Below are positions 1 to 11,700 of a stretch of 64,000 nucleotides of DNA, one piece after another; position 1 is the stretch's first letter; every line of letters begins with the position of its first letter. The position numbers and the translations under genes were made by a program. This DNA is from Phytopythium helicoides. Taxonomy: Eukaryota; Oomycota; Peronosporomycetes; Pythiales; Pythiaceae. The notes under the pieces were generated by a model that was not told where the DNA came from, ran no database searches, and saw only the letters and a list, made by a program, of their open reading frames with translations. The DNA is taken from positions 434,001 to 498,000 of the forward strand of contig JANFNE010000009.1 of NCBI GenBank assembly GCA_024867545.1, written 5' to 3'.

Positions 1-1310
1 TTTGGTACAACATGACGTACAACATCGGCTGCATCTTCGGCGCGCTCTTCGGAGGCTTCATCGCAGACAAGTTCGGTCGCCGCGTGACCATCTTCACGGC
101 CGGCTTCCTCTTCTGCATCGGCACCTCGTGGGTCTGCTTCAACGCGTCGCAGGCGCACGGCTCGCTGCTGGTGGCGCGCGTCATCCAGGGCGTCGGCGTC
201 GGCAATTCGTCCTTCTCGTTGCCCATCTTCGGTGCCGAGATGGCTCCCAAGGAGCTGCGCGGCTTCCTCTCGGGATTCATGCAGATGACCATCGTCACTG
301 GTCTGCTGCTCGCCAACATCGTCAACCTCATCGTCGAGGACGACGCACACGGCTGGCGCGTGACGAACGGCGTGGCCATGGCGGCTCCCATCATCGTCAT
401 GCTCGGCATCTTCTTCGTCCCCGAGAGTCCGCGATGGACGTACCAGCACAAGGGCAAGGACGCCGCGCTCGTCGAGCTGCAGCGCCTACGCCAGACCGAG
501 AACGTACACCGCGAGCTGCAGGCGATCGGCGACCAGATCGCGGCCGAGGGTGAGCCCGCCGGCTGGAGCGAGCTGCTGCAACCGCTGATCCTCAAGCGCG
601 TGCTCATCGCCATGGGTCTGCAGGTGCTGCAGCAGGCCACGGGGATCAACCCCATGTTCACCTACGGAGGACTCATCTTCAAGGACGTCGTGGGCGATGG
701 CATCCTCTCGGTGCTCATCTTGTCGATTGTTAACTTCGTCAGCACCATCCCGGCCATGCGCTGGGTTGACACGTGCGGACGTCGCCAGCTGCTACTGTTG
801 GGAGCCGTCGGCATGGTGTTGGGCCATGTGCTCTCCGGGATCACCTTCACGGTCGGCTGCGATGGCAACACGGACGACTCGGGCTGCTCCAAGACGGCGG
901 GCTACATCATCATCGTCGGCACCTCGTTCTTCATCTTCAACTTCGCCATCTCCTGGGGACCCGTCTGCTGGATCTACCCGGCAGAGATCTTCCCGCTCAA
1001 CGTGCGCGCCAAGGCCGTGTCGCTCTCTACCATGGCCAACTGGGTCACGGGCACCTGCATGACGTGGGTCGTCAAGCTCTTCCCCTCGCTCAACATCAAC
1101 GGCGTCTTCTTCCTCTTCTGCGGCACCTGCGTCGTCTCGGGCGTATTCGTGTACTACCTGTGTCCCGAGACCAAGGGACTGCTGCTCGAGGACATCGAGG
1201 CACTGTTCGACTCGAGCAAGACTCGCTCGGTCGCTGGTGGAAAGGACCGTGACGTGGACGCCGAGTTCGGCAAGGTCGATGGCTACAACCAGGTGCTGAC
1301 CCCGGTGTAG
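1..1310 (+). CDS. Hexose transporter (MFS sugar porter), copy 1, 5' end cut off by window
   Basis: This is a plasma-membrane sugar carrier of the major facilitator superfamily. The visible part begins around transmembrane segment 2-3 and runs to the natural stop. It shows the sugar-porter motifs in order: the cytoplasmic DKFGRR loop, PESPRW before the central loop, QQATGIN at segment 7, PAEIFPLNVRAKA and the C-terminal PETKG. By comparison with the two complete copies at 16715-18289 and 19080-20653, about 90 N-terminal codons lie outside the window. The protein is nearly identical to those copies; one visible difference is Val for Ile in the C-terminal GK(V/I)DGYN stretch. Downstream sequence stays homologous to the 3' flanks of the other copies up to about 1450, then passes straight into a decayed antisense piece of the ABC transporter. 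The sugar transported cannot be read from the sequence. Confidence 0.95.
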   Translation, partial: WYNMTYNIGCIFGALFGGFIADKFGRRVTIFTAGFLFCIGTSWVCFNASQAHGSLLVARVIQGVGVGNSSFSLPIFGAEMAPKELRGFLSGFMQMTIVTGLLLANIVNLIVEDDAHGWRVTNGVAMAAPIIVMLGIFFVPESPRWTYQHKGKDAALVELQRLRQTENVHRELQAIGDQIAAEGEPAGWSELLQPLILKRVLIAMGLQVLQQATGINPMFTYGGLIFKDVVGDGILSVLILSIVNFVSTIPAMRWVDTCGRRQLLLLGAVGMVLGHVLSGITFTVGCDGNTDDSGCSKTAGYIIIVGTSFFIFNFAISWGPVCWIYPAEIFPLNVRAKAVSLSTMANWVTGTCMTWVVKLFPSLNINGVFFLFCGTCVVSGVFVYYLCPETKGLLLEDIEALFDSSKTRSVAGGKDRDVDAEFGKVDGYNQVLTPV

Positions 1311-1450
1311 GTAGGGTGTAAGTAGGTAGATAGACACCTTGTCGAAGGTCTAAGAGTAGGTGGGTGCGTGGGTGTGCTGCGGGTGGAGTAGCTCGCATTT
1401 GTAGCGAGTTGTCGTGGTAAATGAATTTGTGATGCTTGTCACTCCAACGT

Positions 1451-1620
1451 CACGTCAAGCTGTCTGCCATGTGAAAATGTCGGAGCACCAACCTAATGGC
1501 TGCGTTCGAGTACTCCCAAATGCTTCGAGGCTTTCTCGCAGCAAGCCACTCCCGAGCGCAGGGTCCTGTGGGATTTTCGCGTCGCAGCTTCGTGATACCG
1601 GCGTCGTCACTTGGAATCCT
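1451..1620 (-). pseudogene. Decayed fragment of the ABCC transporter NBD2 region, antisense
   Basis: Read on the minus strand's complement, this stretch aligns with the reverse complement of roughly 15975-16160, which lies in the second nucleotide-binding domain of the ABC transporter at 12509-16513. Shared landmarks include CGTCAAGCTGTC.GCCATGTGAA, ATGGCTGCGT..GAGTACTCCC, TTTCTCGCAGC.AGCCACT and CAGGGTCCTG.GGGAT, interrupted by substitutions and small gaps. The last ~350 nt of the ABC gene and its 3' UTR have been lost between the sugar transporter flank and this relic. It has no coding capacity. It shows that a sugar transporter and an ABC gene were once convergent neighbours here as well. 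Confidence 0.8.
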
Positions 1621-1634
1621 CAATTTCAAACAAA
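1616..1634 (+). promoter_or_regulatory. Possible initiator-type element upstream of the nucleotide-transporter fusion gene
   Basis: The sequence CCTCAATTTCAAACAAAAA resembles the oomycete core promoter Inr pattern (TCATTY..CAWTT) and closely matches the element at 32463-32478 (TCATTTTCAAACAAAA). It lies about 85-100 bp before the start codon at 1718. The match is imperfect. Confidence 0.3.
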
Positions 1635-1717
1635 AAGCGCCCTAACTGCCCCACCGATACTCGACACCCCCACAAGCCGACGTCAGCGGCTCTCGCATTG
1701 AAGCGGCGCCTGTCGCC

Positions 1718-4700
1718 ATGGCCGCGCTGGCGCGCGTGGGCTTCTTCTGCGCGCTCTTCTCGGCGCAGTGCTGCGTCTCGGTGCTCGGCAACATCTCGCG
1801 CGACGCCATCTTCCTGCGCAGCTTCCGCGCGTCCAGCGTCGCGGCGCTCACGCTCGCGCTCTCGCTCTCCTCGGCCTACGCGCTCTCGTTCGCCAACGCG
1901 CAGCTCTCGCGCCTCTCGCAGCGCCGTGCACCCCCAGGCGTCATCTACGCACTGCCTCCCGCCGTGATCGGCGCCAGTCTGGCCGCGCTCGCGCTGCTGT
2001 CGCTCGCGGCGCCGTGGGCCGCGAGGGGAGTGGCCGTCGCCATCTACACGAGCGTCGAGATCGCCGCGCAGCTGCTCACGCAGCAGTTCTGGGACCTATG
2101 CGCCAAGGCCTTCGACGTCTCCGAGTCCAAAAAGTTCTTCGGATTCATCACGTTCGGATCCACCTTCGGCAGCCTGCTCGCCAGCTTCGTCGTGCTCCCC
2201 CTGCTGCAGAGCAATGAGCTCCCGACCGAGTTTAATCTGCTCGTTGCGGCGGCCATACTCTTTGTGATCGCAGCCACACTCTTTCTCACTGCGCACTACT
2301 TTGCGCCGAATGCGGGCGCCAACAACGTTGATGCAGCTGCCAGCAAGAGCGCGGCTCGAAAATCCAAGCAGAAAGGAGGGGCCGAGAACGAAGGAGCGAC
2401 GTCTTCTGCGATCATATCCGAGATCAAAGCCCGCACATACCTCAAGCATATTTGCTTTTTCGACCTTCTCGCAACTGTCATCCGTGTGCTTGTTGACAAC
2501 ACGACGCTGTCGATCCTGTCGCTTCAAGACGAAAATGAAGTCAAGGCATCTCTCACAAGAATTAATGGCGTGCAGAGCTTCCTTATGATTCCCATGCAAC
2601 TCGCGTCAGGGCCATTCTTCACCCACTTTGGCGTCATGTACGGCATTGCCACGCTCCCCGTGACAGTTTTCCTGTTTGGTGTGTGTACGCTTGCCCCCAG
2701 CGTACGTCGTGCTCTTGAATGTACTGTGTGTGGCCCTGTCTAACGCTCGTCACACACTTGCAGGCGCAATCCGTGTACTCGGTCATACTAACTCGAGCTT
2801 TGTACAACGCGATTTCTCTCTCCATTTTCAACCCCGCGAGAGAGCTCTTGTGGCTGCCTTTTGATGGAGCTGCTCGCTCCCGCCTGAAAAACTTTGTGTG
2901 CGGCCCATTTCGATCACTATCTCGCATTGTTGGAGCCGTGCTTTCAATGACGCTCACTAGCGCTGTTGCTATCCAATTGTTTGGAAGCTCCTCCATGAGG
3001 TACATTCTCGAAATTGGGAGTATTATTATTGACTGAAACTAATTCTCACGTTTCTGTTGCAAATCTTAGCATCCTTATGAGTGTAGCCTCGATTGCCTGG
3101 TTTGCCGATGCCATTGCCGCGAGAAAATCCTACGCTTCCGAGTTTTATGCATCACTGCGACAAGGGTATTTGGATCTCACTTCACCTCTCATTGATTTTA
3201 CTCCGGACCAGGTACTTCGAAGTACATTGTTTCAAGTTGATATCGAATGACAACTAACAGCTTGGTGTTTGGTATAGATTGTGCTTGTGAAAGAGACCCT
3301 AGTAAATGGTGCTCAACACCAAGCAAACTTTGTACTCAGCCAGCTTTCACATGACCATATTGGATTGTTTTCCAAGGTGCGGATTGATCTTTCAGAGGTG
3401 ACCCTGGTTTAGGTTTTACTCACGACAGTTGGTGAACTAGGAACTTCGGACGCTGTTCTACAAGAAAGCTCGCGATGGTGCTGCTCTAACACCTCTGCAC
3501 ACCAAACTCCGACTCTTGAGTTTGCACACAGCTGCAAAGAGGCAGTTTGTTCTTCAGGCACAAGGCTCGTATCTAGCTCCAGACGAGAGCTCCTACCCGA
3601 CAGGGGTCTTCAACACCATGGATTTGATGATGATGGTCAATGACAAATCCGTGTCCACACCTCGGCAGCTACGAGTCGCAGCAATTCTGGCATGTGGCTA
3701 CGAAAAGCTGAACACTGATTCAGATCTTTGTTCGGCAATGCTCCGCAAGCTGATTCAAAGCGACGAAGATAAATCGATAGTGGTGTGTGCTTCCGTTGCA
3801 CTCCTTCGCTTGTCGGACTGGATGGACGAAGAGGCCAACCTCATCTTGCAAAAGCTACTACACGAAGAAATGGTACGAGGAATCCAAACACTCATTCATA
3901 TAAATCTTGCACTCACTCTGATTTATTTTGCAGGAGTTGGAGTCTCGGGTTATGGGGCTTCGAATCGTTGGGAAAGAGCTACCAGAGCTGTTGGGAGATG
4001 GATACTTGGTGTATTTGCTACACCACTCCTCGCCACTGATCGTCCAAGCTGCTGTTGAGTGCTGTTCCAACAGCGCTCGCAACTCCAGGATGCTTATTCC
4101 AGCACTCCTCAAACACCTTCCAAACGCTGTGCTGCGTCCTCATGTTGTCGAGGCCCTAAAATGGTTCGACTCAAATGACTTGTGGGAAGCCCTCTGTCAG
4201 TACACTGAAGCCGCGGTCTGCTCATCGGATGGTCCAACCAACTCTAGATTGCTACCAGAGGGAATTCGGGATACCAGCGGTGCTTTGAGCGGTGCTCTGA
4301 AAGTTATCGAGTCTGGTAGCTTCCCATTCGAGAACAAACTCGAATTGCTGCTCCACCTGGTTGATACGCTTATTGTCGGTTCAAAGTCGACAGCTTCAGA
4401 TGATGATGATCCGGTGGAAGATCTAGACATCTTGCAGTTCCTGTTTGGAAAAGACGGTGCAATTGAAGAGCTGGTGGTGGATGGACTTATCAAGCTGGTA
4501 AGTGGTGTGAATACGATGGAGATGAGCCAAGGCAAGCTGACAGTCGCTTGATAGGTTGCAGGAGCCGACGATAAAACACTTCAGTCCAACGCACAGCTCA
4601 TGGATCCGTTGCATCATGCGCTTACCATTAAAATCCGAGAAGCCTATCAAATGCGGCACGTATTGGAGCTGTTCACCGAGATTTGCCCGCGCACAGCTGC

Positions 4701-7061
4701 GAATATCGAAGAGACATCTCCACTCCTTCTCCAGCACGTTGAACACGGCCTAAAAGATGCAACTCGAGTGCTTCTCAAACTTTTATCCATTGGATTCCCA
4801 AAGGAGTTTAACGTCAGCGTCATCCTCGAAGGACTCGAATCCGATTTGGGGCAAGTCCACGCAGCCATACAGGTGGGACTGAATCGCATGCTCTAGACCG
4901 ATTTCGCTCGTTAACGTTTAAGATACCTTTTTTCTCTTGTGCAGGAAGTCTTAGAGAATCTACTACCATCAACGTACAAGGGGCTCGTGCTTCCTCTTCT
5001 TTTCCCGAAGGCATCATCAAAGGCTAACGCCAAGGTATTTGATAGCACTTACTTTTATATTCTAACTGGATACTCACTCCAACCGTCATTGTAGATGACA
5101 AAGAAAGTTGCCGTCTTCTTCGGGAGTAAAACTGGAGTGGATGTGCTTTTGGACACTATGAAGCATCAGTCTTCTGATCTGGAACTAGCATCACTTGCGC
5201 TTCAGTATTTTCTTCACATTGCTGCTGACCACTCGGACCATCTCGACAAGGCAAGAAAACATATTTTTGAGAAGGAAATCATCCCGCTCTTGCTCAAGGA
5301 CGAATTGACCAAGGAACTTCTCGTCGAGACTCGTCATAGGTTTGTGGATGTTGATCTTCTGTGTTCTTACACGTTATCCTGACTTTTGAGCTCTGGATAT
5401 TTGCAGTCGAGCAGAGGTGCTACCGTACGAGTCTCTCACAGAGCTTGAAATCGTTGATCCGCCGCTCATCTCCCGTATTGCTGTAAGTGCTAACATTTAT
5501 TGATGTGGCCGTTCAAGTTCCTAACAACTTCTCGATTTTCTAGATATCCAACTGTCTGCGCGTGTCCTCGTTATTTGAGAATGTGTGCGCGATTAGTATC
5601 CTGCGAGTTCTATCTCATCATTTTGTGCCAGTCAAGATTGAAGAAGGCGAGACATTCGTCACTGAAGGCGCACTCGGTTCGTACAGCTCCGTTTAGTATG
5701 AGTATCAGATACATCTTAGCGTCTTGCTAACTGATTGATTATGTGCGCACCAAAACAGCGACTGCAATGTTCATTGTTGCCACCGGCAAGATCCAGCTGC
5801 ACAAAGAGCGCCGGATCTTGGCAGAGCTGGGCTTTGGATCGTGTGTTGGACAAGCAGCGCTGCTCCAATTTAGCCAGCACGCCGGTACCCACATTGCGTC
5901 GGCCACAGCAGTATCGAGCAGCATCGTGCTCAGCATTTCACGGACCAGCCTCGATACGCTAATGAAGGAAATGCCACGAATCTCGAAGGGTGTCTTGAAT
6001 GCTGTCGCGTCGTCGCTGCGATGGCTATACTATGAGGTATGATGCACGCATGTTGTTTGGGCCGAGCTCGGAAACGATTCTGACAGAGTATTCTCTTGCT
6101 ATGCAGCCCTTGCGCGCGATTGCCCAATCTGGGAGTCTACCTCGTCGTGATCGCTCGTCATCGTTCCATGCCCTCGGAGAATCTCTGGGCTCGGATGACA
6201 CACACCCTATCGTCAGTCTTACAAACTCGTTGACGTCGAACATCAAGGCTGCGCTATCGGTGGACCGAGCCGCCAAGTCGTTTTTGTACAATGTCGGACG
6301 TTCACGGTCTTCCATCCCTTTATCTGCTCCCGGTTCTGGGCGTAGAAACCGAAGCTTGAGTGGGTCGACGACTCCTGCCGGAAGCTTTCGCGGGAGCCCA
6401 CAATCACTGTCGCGAGTAATGCTCGGACTATCCAACACTGCGGACTACACCAACTTCGAGAAATGCATCCACTTGAAGGGGTCGCAGCTCATGAAGAACC
6501 TGGAAGACGACAAGGTTTCACTGGTAGCACAGCTTTCTCGTGTTGTCATGCTGAACCATGGAGACGTTTTGTACATGGCAAATTCCGAGGCCGACGCAGT
6601 GTACGTCGTAATCGAAGGGACGATCGCAATTACCACTCCCAGTGATGATGCAACCAGCATTGCGGGGGATGGTGTGTCGGAAATGCGAGAAGGTGATTGC
6701 TTCGGTGAAGAGGTGAGTCATTTTGCGGGACACCCTGTACAATTCGCCGTCAGCTTACTTTTTTTGTGAATAGTCATTCGTCGCGTCGACGAAAATGCAT
6801 GGGACAGCAACATCTGTCGGCCGCTCGACACTTTTTGAGATCACGACGAAGGAACTCGTGGACCTCAGCGAATCACACCACGACATCATGCACCACATAT
6901 TGGCGTGGCTGGCGCAAAAGCTGGCCAAGTCGACCGAAACCATGGTCGCGCCACTGTTGTCTCCGGTGGCTCGCCTTTCCCCACCGATGTGGGACGATGA
7001 GGAATTCGGAAAGCCAATGCTGAAGTCGCGAGTTCCAAAGTGGAGAGCGGAGTCCGACTAG
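1718..7061 (+). CDS. NTT/TLC-type nucleotide transporter fused to HEAT-like repeats and two cyclic-nucleotide-binding-like domains
   Basis: Fourteen exons give about 1496 aa: 1718-2701, 2764-2999, 3070-3211, 3278-3376, 3441-3872, 3934-4497, 4555-4872, 4945-5034, 5095-5339, 5407-5482, 5544-5676, 5759-6036, 6107-6712 and 6774-7061. All introns are GT-AG and 57-82 bp. Residues 1-430 form a multi-TM domain with hallmarks of the ATP/ADP antiporter (TLC) family: NISRDAIFLRSF near the start, a KKFFGFITFGSTFGS loop, and NPARELLWLP followed by a lysine-rich segment. Residues ~480-1040 are helical HEAT-like repeats. Residues ~1063-1199 and ~1285-1450 look like cyclic-nucleotide-binding folds (glycine-rich GKIQLH and FGSCVGQAAL; later EGTIAI and GDCFGEE), though the second lacks an obvious phosphate-binding Arg. 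Bacterial Npt1/Npt2-family proteins share this architecture. Substrate and ligand are not deducible; the membrane part may have a sensory role. Confidence 0.82.
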
Positions 7062-7184
7062 AAAAGGAGATAGCTTCGAAGGAAGAGCTTCTCTTTTGAT
7101 ACATATCGTTTGCATTCCCCTCGTAGAGAAATAGAGGTGTAATCCTACATATCACGCCGCGTCCTGCGAGATTGCAACCACCTG

Positions 7185-8522
7185 CTATGGAGCATCAAAT
7201 TGCCGCAAGTACAGCTCATCATAGATGGGCAAGGTCTTCACCAGGTACTGCACTAGCTCTACCGCTGGATCACAATCGAACTGCACATCGAAGGCGGCGG
7301 CACCAACAATAAGCAGCTTGACCCCAGCACCCGCTGCAGTGAATTGAACGCCGATCACAAAGTCGTTGATTGAGTCGACTTGTAACGGGGGCAAGCTCAC
7401 ATTTGCTGGCGGGATATTCGGAGGGGAGTTGGGCCGAAGCGGACTGTCTTTGGCTGCGCTCTGGTTTCCAACAATAGTGAGGTAGCTATCGTGAACGCTC
7501 GCGATCGATATCTGCCACCCACTCGCTTCGCGACTGCTGCAGTTATCAAGGCAGCCCACTGTGGTAACAGAGCATGAAGCACTACTCGCGGTGAGCTGAA
7601 ATACCTGTCGCCATAGACATCGAGTTTCGTCGGCATGTTCCAGTAACGAGTCCCGGATAATCGGAGCATACGTCCGTAGTACTTCGTCGCATTCCACGGT
7701 TCGCCACATTTCGTTCGCCATCTTGTCGATCTGCCCGAGCGATACAGTCGAGTAGATGCGTTCGCACCGAAAGATAGTCGTCTTGTCTATCATGGATCCG
7801 GTCGCGACGTGCCAATTGCGAGACTCGAATTGAAGAGGGAAGGCCCTCTGTGCCGTCGCGTAGCTCCTCAGCATCCGGGACGCGTGCTTGCTCACTCGCG
7901 CGCTGATGATCTTGAGGCGCTCTGCGACGACAAATTGCGCCAGCTGCTGGTCCGGTTTGCTGCGTCGCCATGCGTCCACGTACGACAGCGTGGAGTCCGG
8001 GTGTACCTCGTCCTTGGTCTTGATTTCCTGGGTCTTTGTTTCCTGCTCCTCTCCATCTTGCCCAAAGCCGTCCATCAAGCGGTCCTTTTTGACGTGGTGT
8101 CGCTGCATGGGGTGACCGCGAGCGCCAGGCGTCTCCTTCTCCTCGTCGTCGCTGGAGCTCGCCAGATCCAGCAGCGGAGCGGCCACCATGAGCGCGCTGA
8201 CGCGCTGCATCCAGGCCTTATGCACCTCGAGCTTCTCGGCCAACGCGTGTGCGCGGCGCTTCATGGCCAGACACTCGCTGGCGACCTCGAGCGCCTCTTG
8301 CTGCCTGTCGTCCTGTGCGCTCTGCAGCTCCCGGTGTGCGCTCTCGAGCTCGCTCTCCATGGCCGCGACGCGCCGCTCGAGCGCGTCCAGCTCGCCCCTG
8401 GGCCGCTTACGCTGCTGCTGCGCGGCCTCCACGCGCGCCAGCGGTGCCTCCAGCAGGCTCTCGACCGCCATGCGCTCCCTGGCGCCTACGTGGCGCTCCG
8501 TGGCGCCTTGGCGGCGCTCCAT
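7185..8522 (-). CDS. Coiled-coil protein of unknown function
   Basis: This is a single-exon gene of 445 aa. The open frame extends upstream of the chosen ATG at 8522, but that part overlaps the divergent exportin gene and has no plausible start. Residues ~1-110 are charged and heptad-rich (ERR, LDALERR, ESELESAHREL), predicting a coiled coil. An acidic serine patch (SSSDDEE) follows, then a KTKDEVHPDS linker and a C-terminal globular part rich in beta-type sequence. The layout, a leucine-zipper-like N terminus with a globular C terminus, recalls the oomycete coiled-coil plus START-like families, but I see no decisive motif. Its start lies 204 bp from the exportin-T start on the opposite strand, so the two genes probably share a bidirectional promoter. 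Confidence 0.7.
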   Translation of the reverse strand: MERRQGATERHVGARERMAVESLLEAPLARVEAAQQQRKRPRGELDALERRVAAMESELESAHRELQSAQDDRQQEALEVASECLAMKRRAHALAEKLEVHKAWMQRVSALMVAAPLLDLASSSDDEEKETPGARGHPMQRHHVKKDRLMDGFGQDGEEQETKTQEIKTKDEVHPDSTLSYVDAWRRSKPDQQLAQFVVAERLKIISARVSKHASRMLRSYATAQRAFPLQFESRNWHVATGSMIDKTTIFRCERIYSTVSLGQIDKMANEMWRTVECDEVLRTYAPIIRDSLLEHADETRCLWRQVFQLTASSASCSVTTVGCLDNCSSREASGWQISIASVHDSYLTIVGNQSAAKDSPLRPNSPPNIPPANVSLPPLQVDSINDFVIGVQFTAAGAGVKLLIVGAAAFDVQFDCDPAVELVQYLVKTLPIYDELYLRQFDAP

Positions 8523-8726
8523 GGCGCGCGGGCAGAGCTCATCTAGCGCTGTCGACGGTTGGCGGGTCGCGAACCTGCCATAACATATACGGCGGGCGTT
8601 GGGCGGGAGGGAAACGAGCCATCTCCAGTCGCGTGGCGACCTGCGAGACCCGATGTTGCCGCCGCCAGTCGAGGACCCACTCGAGAAAGTGCGACGGCGG
8701 CGGCAAGGTGTCGAGGCGAGAGAAGC

Positions 8727-11700
8727 ATGGACGCCGCGGCGCTGGGCGAGTTCGAGATGGCCGTGCTGTGCGCGTTCCAGTACGCGGGCGCGAGCGCGGC
8801 CGACAGCCAGGCGCAGGCGCTCAAGCGGCAGGCCGAGCAGCTGTGCGCGGCCGTCAAGGCGCGCGCTGACGGCTGGCGGCTCGCGCTCGCGCTCTTCCAG
8901 CGATCCGAGCACCAGGAGGCCAAGTTCTACGCGCTGCAGTTCCTGCAGGAGGCCGTGGCCAAGGGCGCAGACCACGCAGTCGCAGCCGACGTGCGCGCGC
9001 AGATACTCGCGTGGCTGCACCAGAACGTGGCATTCGTAGAGACCAAGGCGCCGTACCTCAAGACCAAGCTCGCCGTGCTCGTCACACTGCTCATCAAGCG
9101 CGACTACCCGGACCGATGGCCCTCGGCGTTCTCGGACCTCATGGCGCTGTTGCCCAAGGGCGCGTCCATGGTCGAGATGTACTTCCGCATACTGCTCGCC
9201 ATCAACGAGGAGATCGTCGAGTTCGACCCGCAGCGCTCCCAGCAGGAGGCCAACGCCAACATGCGCATCAAGGATGCCATGCGAGAGACCACCGTCATGG
9301 CAGAGACCTTCGACGCCATCTACAACGTGCTCGTCAACTGCGACGTAAGCGCCGTCATGGGACAGCTCAGCTATAGCGCTCTTGAGACGCTCAAGCGGTA
9401 TATCAGCTGGGTTGACATTGGACTGGTCGTCAACGATCGCATCCTGCCGCTAATATTCAAGATGCTGCGCGAAAGCGAGTCGTTGCGCAGTCCTGCTGCC
9501 AACTGCCTGTTCGAGATCATTGACAAGGGAATGACTCCTCATAAGAAGCTCGCAATGCTGCAGCAACTGCAAGTTTTGGATCTGATCGCGTCGCTTCCTA
9601 TTCAGGACGACGATGAATTTGCCGAAGAAATTGGTGAGGTCATTAACGGAATCGGACTCGAGCTCGTTGAGTGCATTGACACGTTCCGCCACGAGCAGCA
9701 GCACGATTTGTTTGTCGCTGCGAGCACCATGCTGCAACAGCTCATGCCTTTTGTGTGGGCTCTTTTTGCCCATGACTCGAAAGATGTGTCAGAGGAGGTT
9801 TTTGAGATTGTCAATGCAGTCGGAACGCTCATTCGTGTTGAGTCGTCCACCACCAATGCTCACAATGGAGGTTTCGAAGAAGTGTTCAAGCCATCGCAAT
9901 ATATCCCGCAGATTCTTCATGGCATCTATCGGCAGACGCGGTACCCTGAAGACTCAGACTCGGACGCAGCTGAATTCGAAGAGTTCCGCCGCAGTCTGTA
10001 CAAGATCTACGTCAACATAACGCGAAATCGCCCGCAAGAGACCCTCAGTTTCCTGACAACTGTCTTCACGCAAGTGCTGCCAGCACAATTTGCAGACTGC
10101 GACCCTCGCGACCTTGAGTCATTTTTGTCACTCGTCTACCGATTCAAGGAAGGACTTGCGTCGCTGAAAGTTGCAAACAGCTACGACGAACCGAACAGCC
10201 CGCTTTTTGAAATGGTCGTCGAGATCCACCGTCGAATGCTTTCTGCGTCTGCACTTGGAAGTGCACCACTCCACCCATCCGTGCTTCTCACGTACTATGA
10301 CCTTGCTGTTCGATACAGTAGGGTGCTTCAGAATCAGCCAGAGTTGATTCCAGCGGTGCTGGAAATGATGTTCGGCTCCAGCGGTCTTACCAACCCTGCG
10401 GGAAATGTGCGTTCCCGCGTCTGCTATTTATGCCTTCGCCTTGTCAAGGCGATTGGCGCATCGGTTCACCCCCATGTGTCCACACTACTTCAAGCCCTTC
10501 AACCACGGCTGACAATCCCAAACGAGGCGGAAGCTATTGCTCGCCAGCACGACCCGGCATTCCTTGCCTACGATGACCAGCTATACTTGTTTGAGCTGTC
10601 GGGACAGGTTATTGCTTCACTGGCTCCGTCAACGTCGTCGCCAGATCTGGATATTATGGAGGTCAAGTACCAGTTTACAGTTGCTGTACTGACGCCGCTT
10701 CTCCAGTCCCTGAATGTTACCCTGGCTGCTGCCGAGTCTGCAGCGACAGCAGAAGCTATCGAGGAAATCTCAGACCGCTCTGCTAATTTACTAAACGCAA
10801 CTGCCCACGTATTGAAGGCTTTCAAGGGAACAAGCTGTATGAACAATCATCAGGAAACTTTCACGCAAGTGCTAAATGCTGCTGCCGTCGTCCTGCAGAC
10901 GCTAGGCGCTCGCCATGCCCGTGTTCGATCAAAGGTGATTTTCACACTGCATCGTCTCACGACGGTTCTCGACTCGGAGCACTTTCTGGGCAATATTTCA
11001 GCCCCACTGCAGCAGCTCATGATGAGTTGTGAGTCGAGCGACGCTCTCGAGACAGTGCAGCTTCTGGACCAGCTTATTATCAAGCACAAGGACGCGATGT
11101 TTGGCTTCTTCGACGAGACAGTGATGCCATTTGTGCAGCATATTTGTGGATTAATGCCTGCTCCCTCAGATCCTGGAGCTGCCGCTGCCAGCAGCACAAC
11201 GGCTTCGACTACGAAGGATGCGCCGCAGCTCGAACGCGAAGCACTTCAGAAGTACCTTTTCACGTTTTTGCTCCATGTGGTTTCGCATCGCCTCGATGGC
11301 GTGTTTGTAAGTTCACGGAATGTTCCACAACTGGAGAGCCTACTCCTCCTCGTGCTCGAGGGATGCACGGATGTCGAGGACGCAAATATCAACCGCGCCT
11401 GTTTCTCGATCGCTCAAGAATTGATGTCCAAGTGGGTGCTGGCACCGACCACAGGCACAACGACTGAAGGCGCGGCAGCTCCTGTGCCTTCTACAGCGCT
11501 CGCGCCTGAGGTTCGAGCAGCGTTCATCGAACTCGTCGTTCGGAGATTCTCGCCTGCTATGTTCACTCTGACCCGCAAGTCACACTTTGATGTGAACGAT
11601 GTGCAGTGTGCAGCTGTGATCAAGGAGATAGCGACGTTGCAAGAGGTGTCTGTCAAGGCTCTCGGCCACGAGTACCTGACTTTCCTGAGCGAGATGCTGG

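Noticed and set aside
8523..9020. 166-codon upstream extension of the coiled-coil protein
   Set aside because: It overlaps the start of exportin-T on the other strand and has shadow-like composition.
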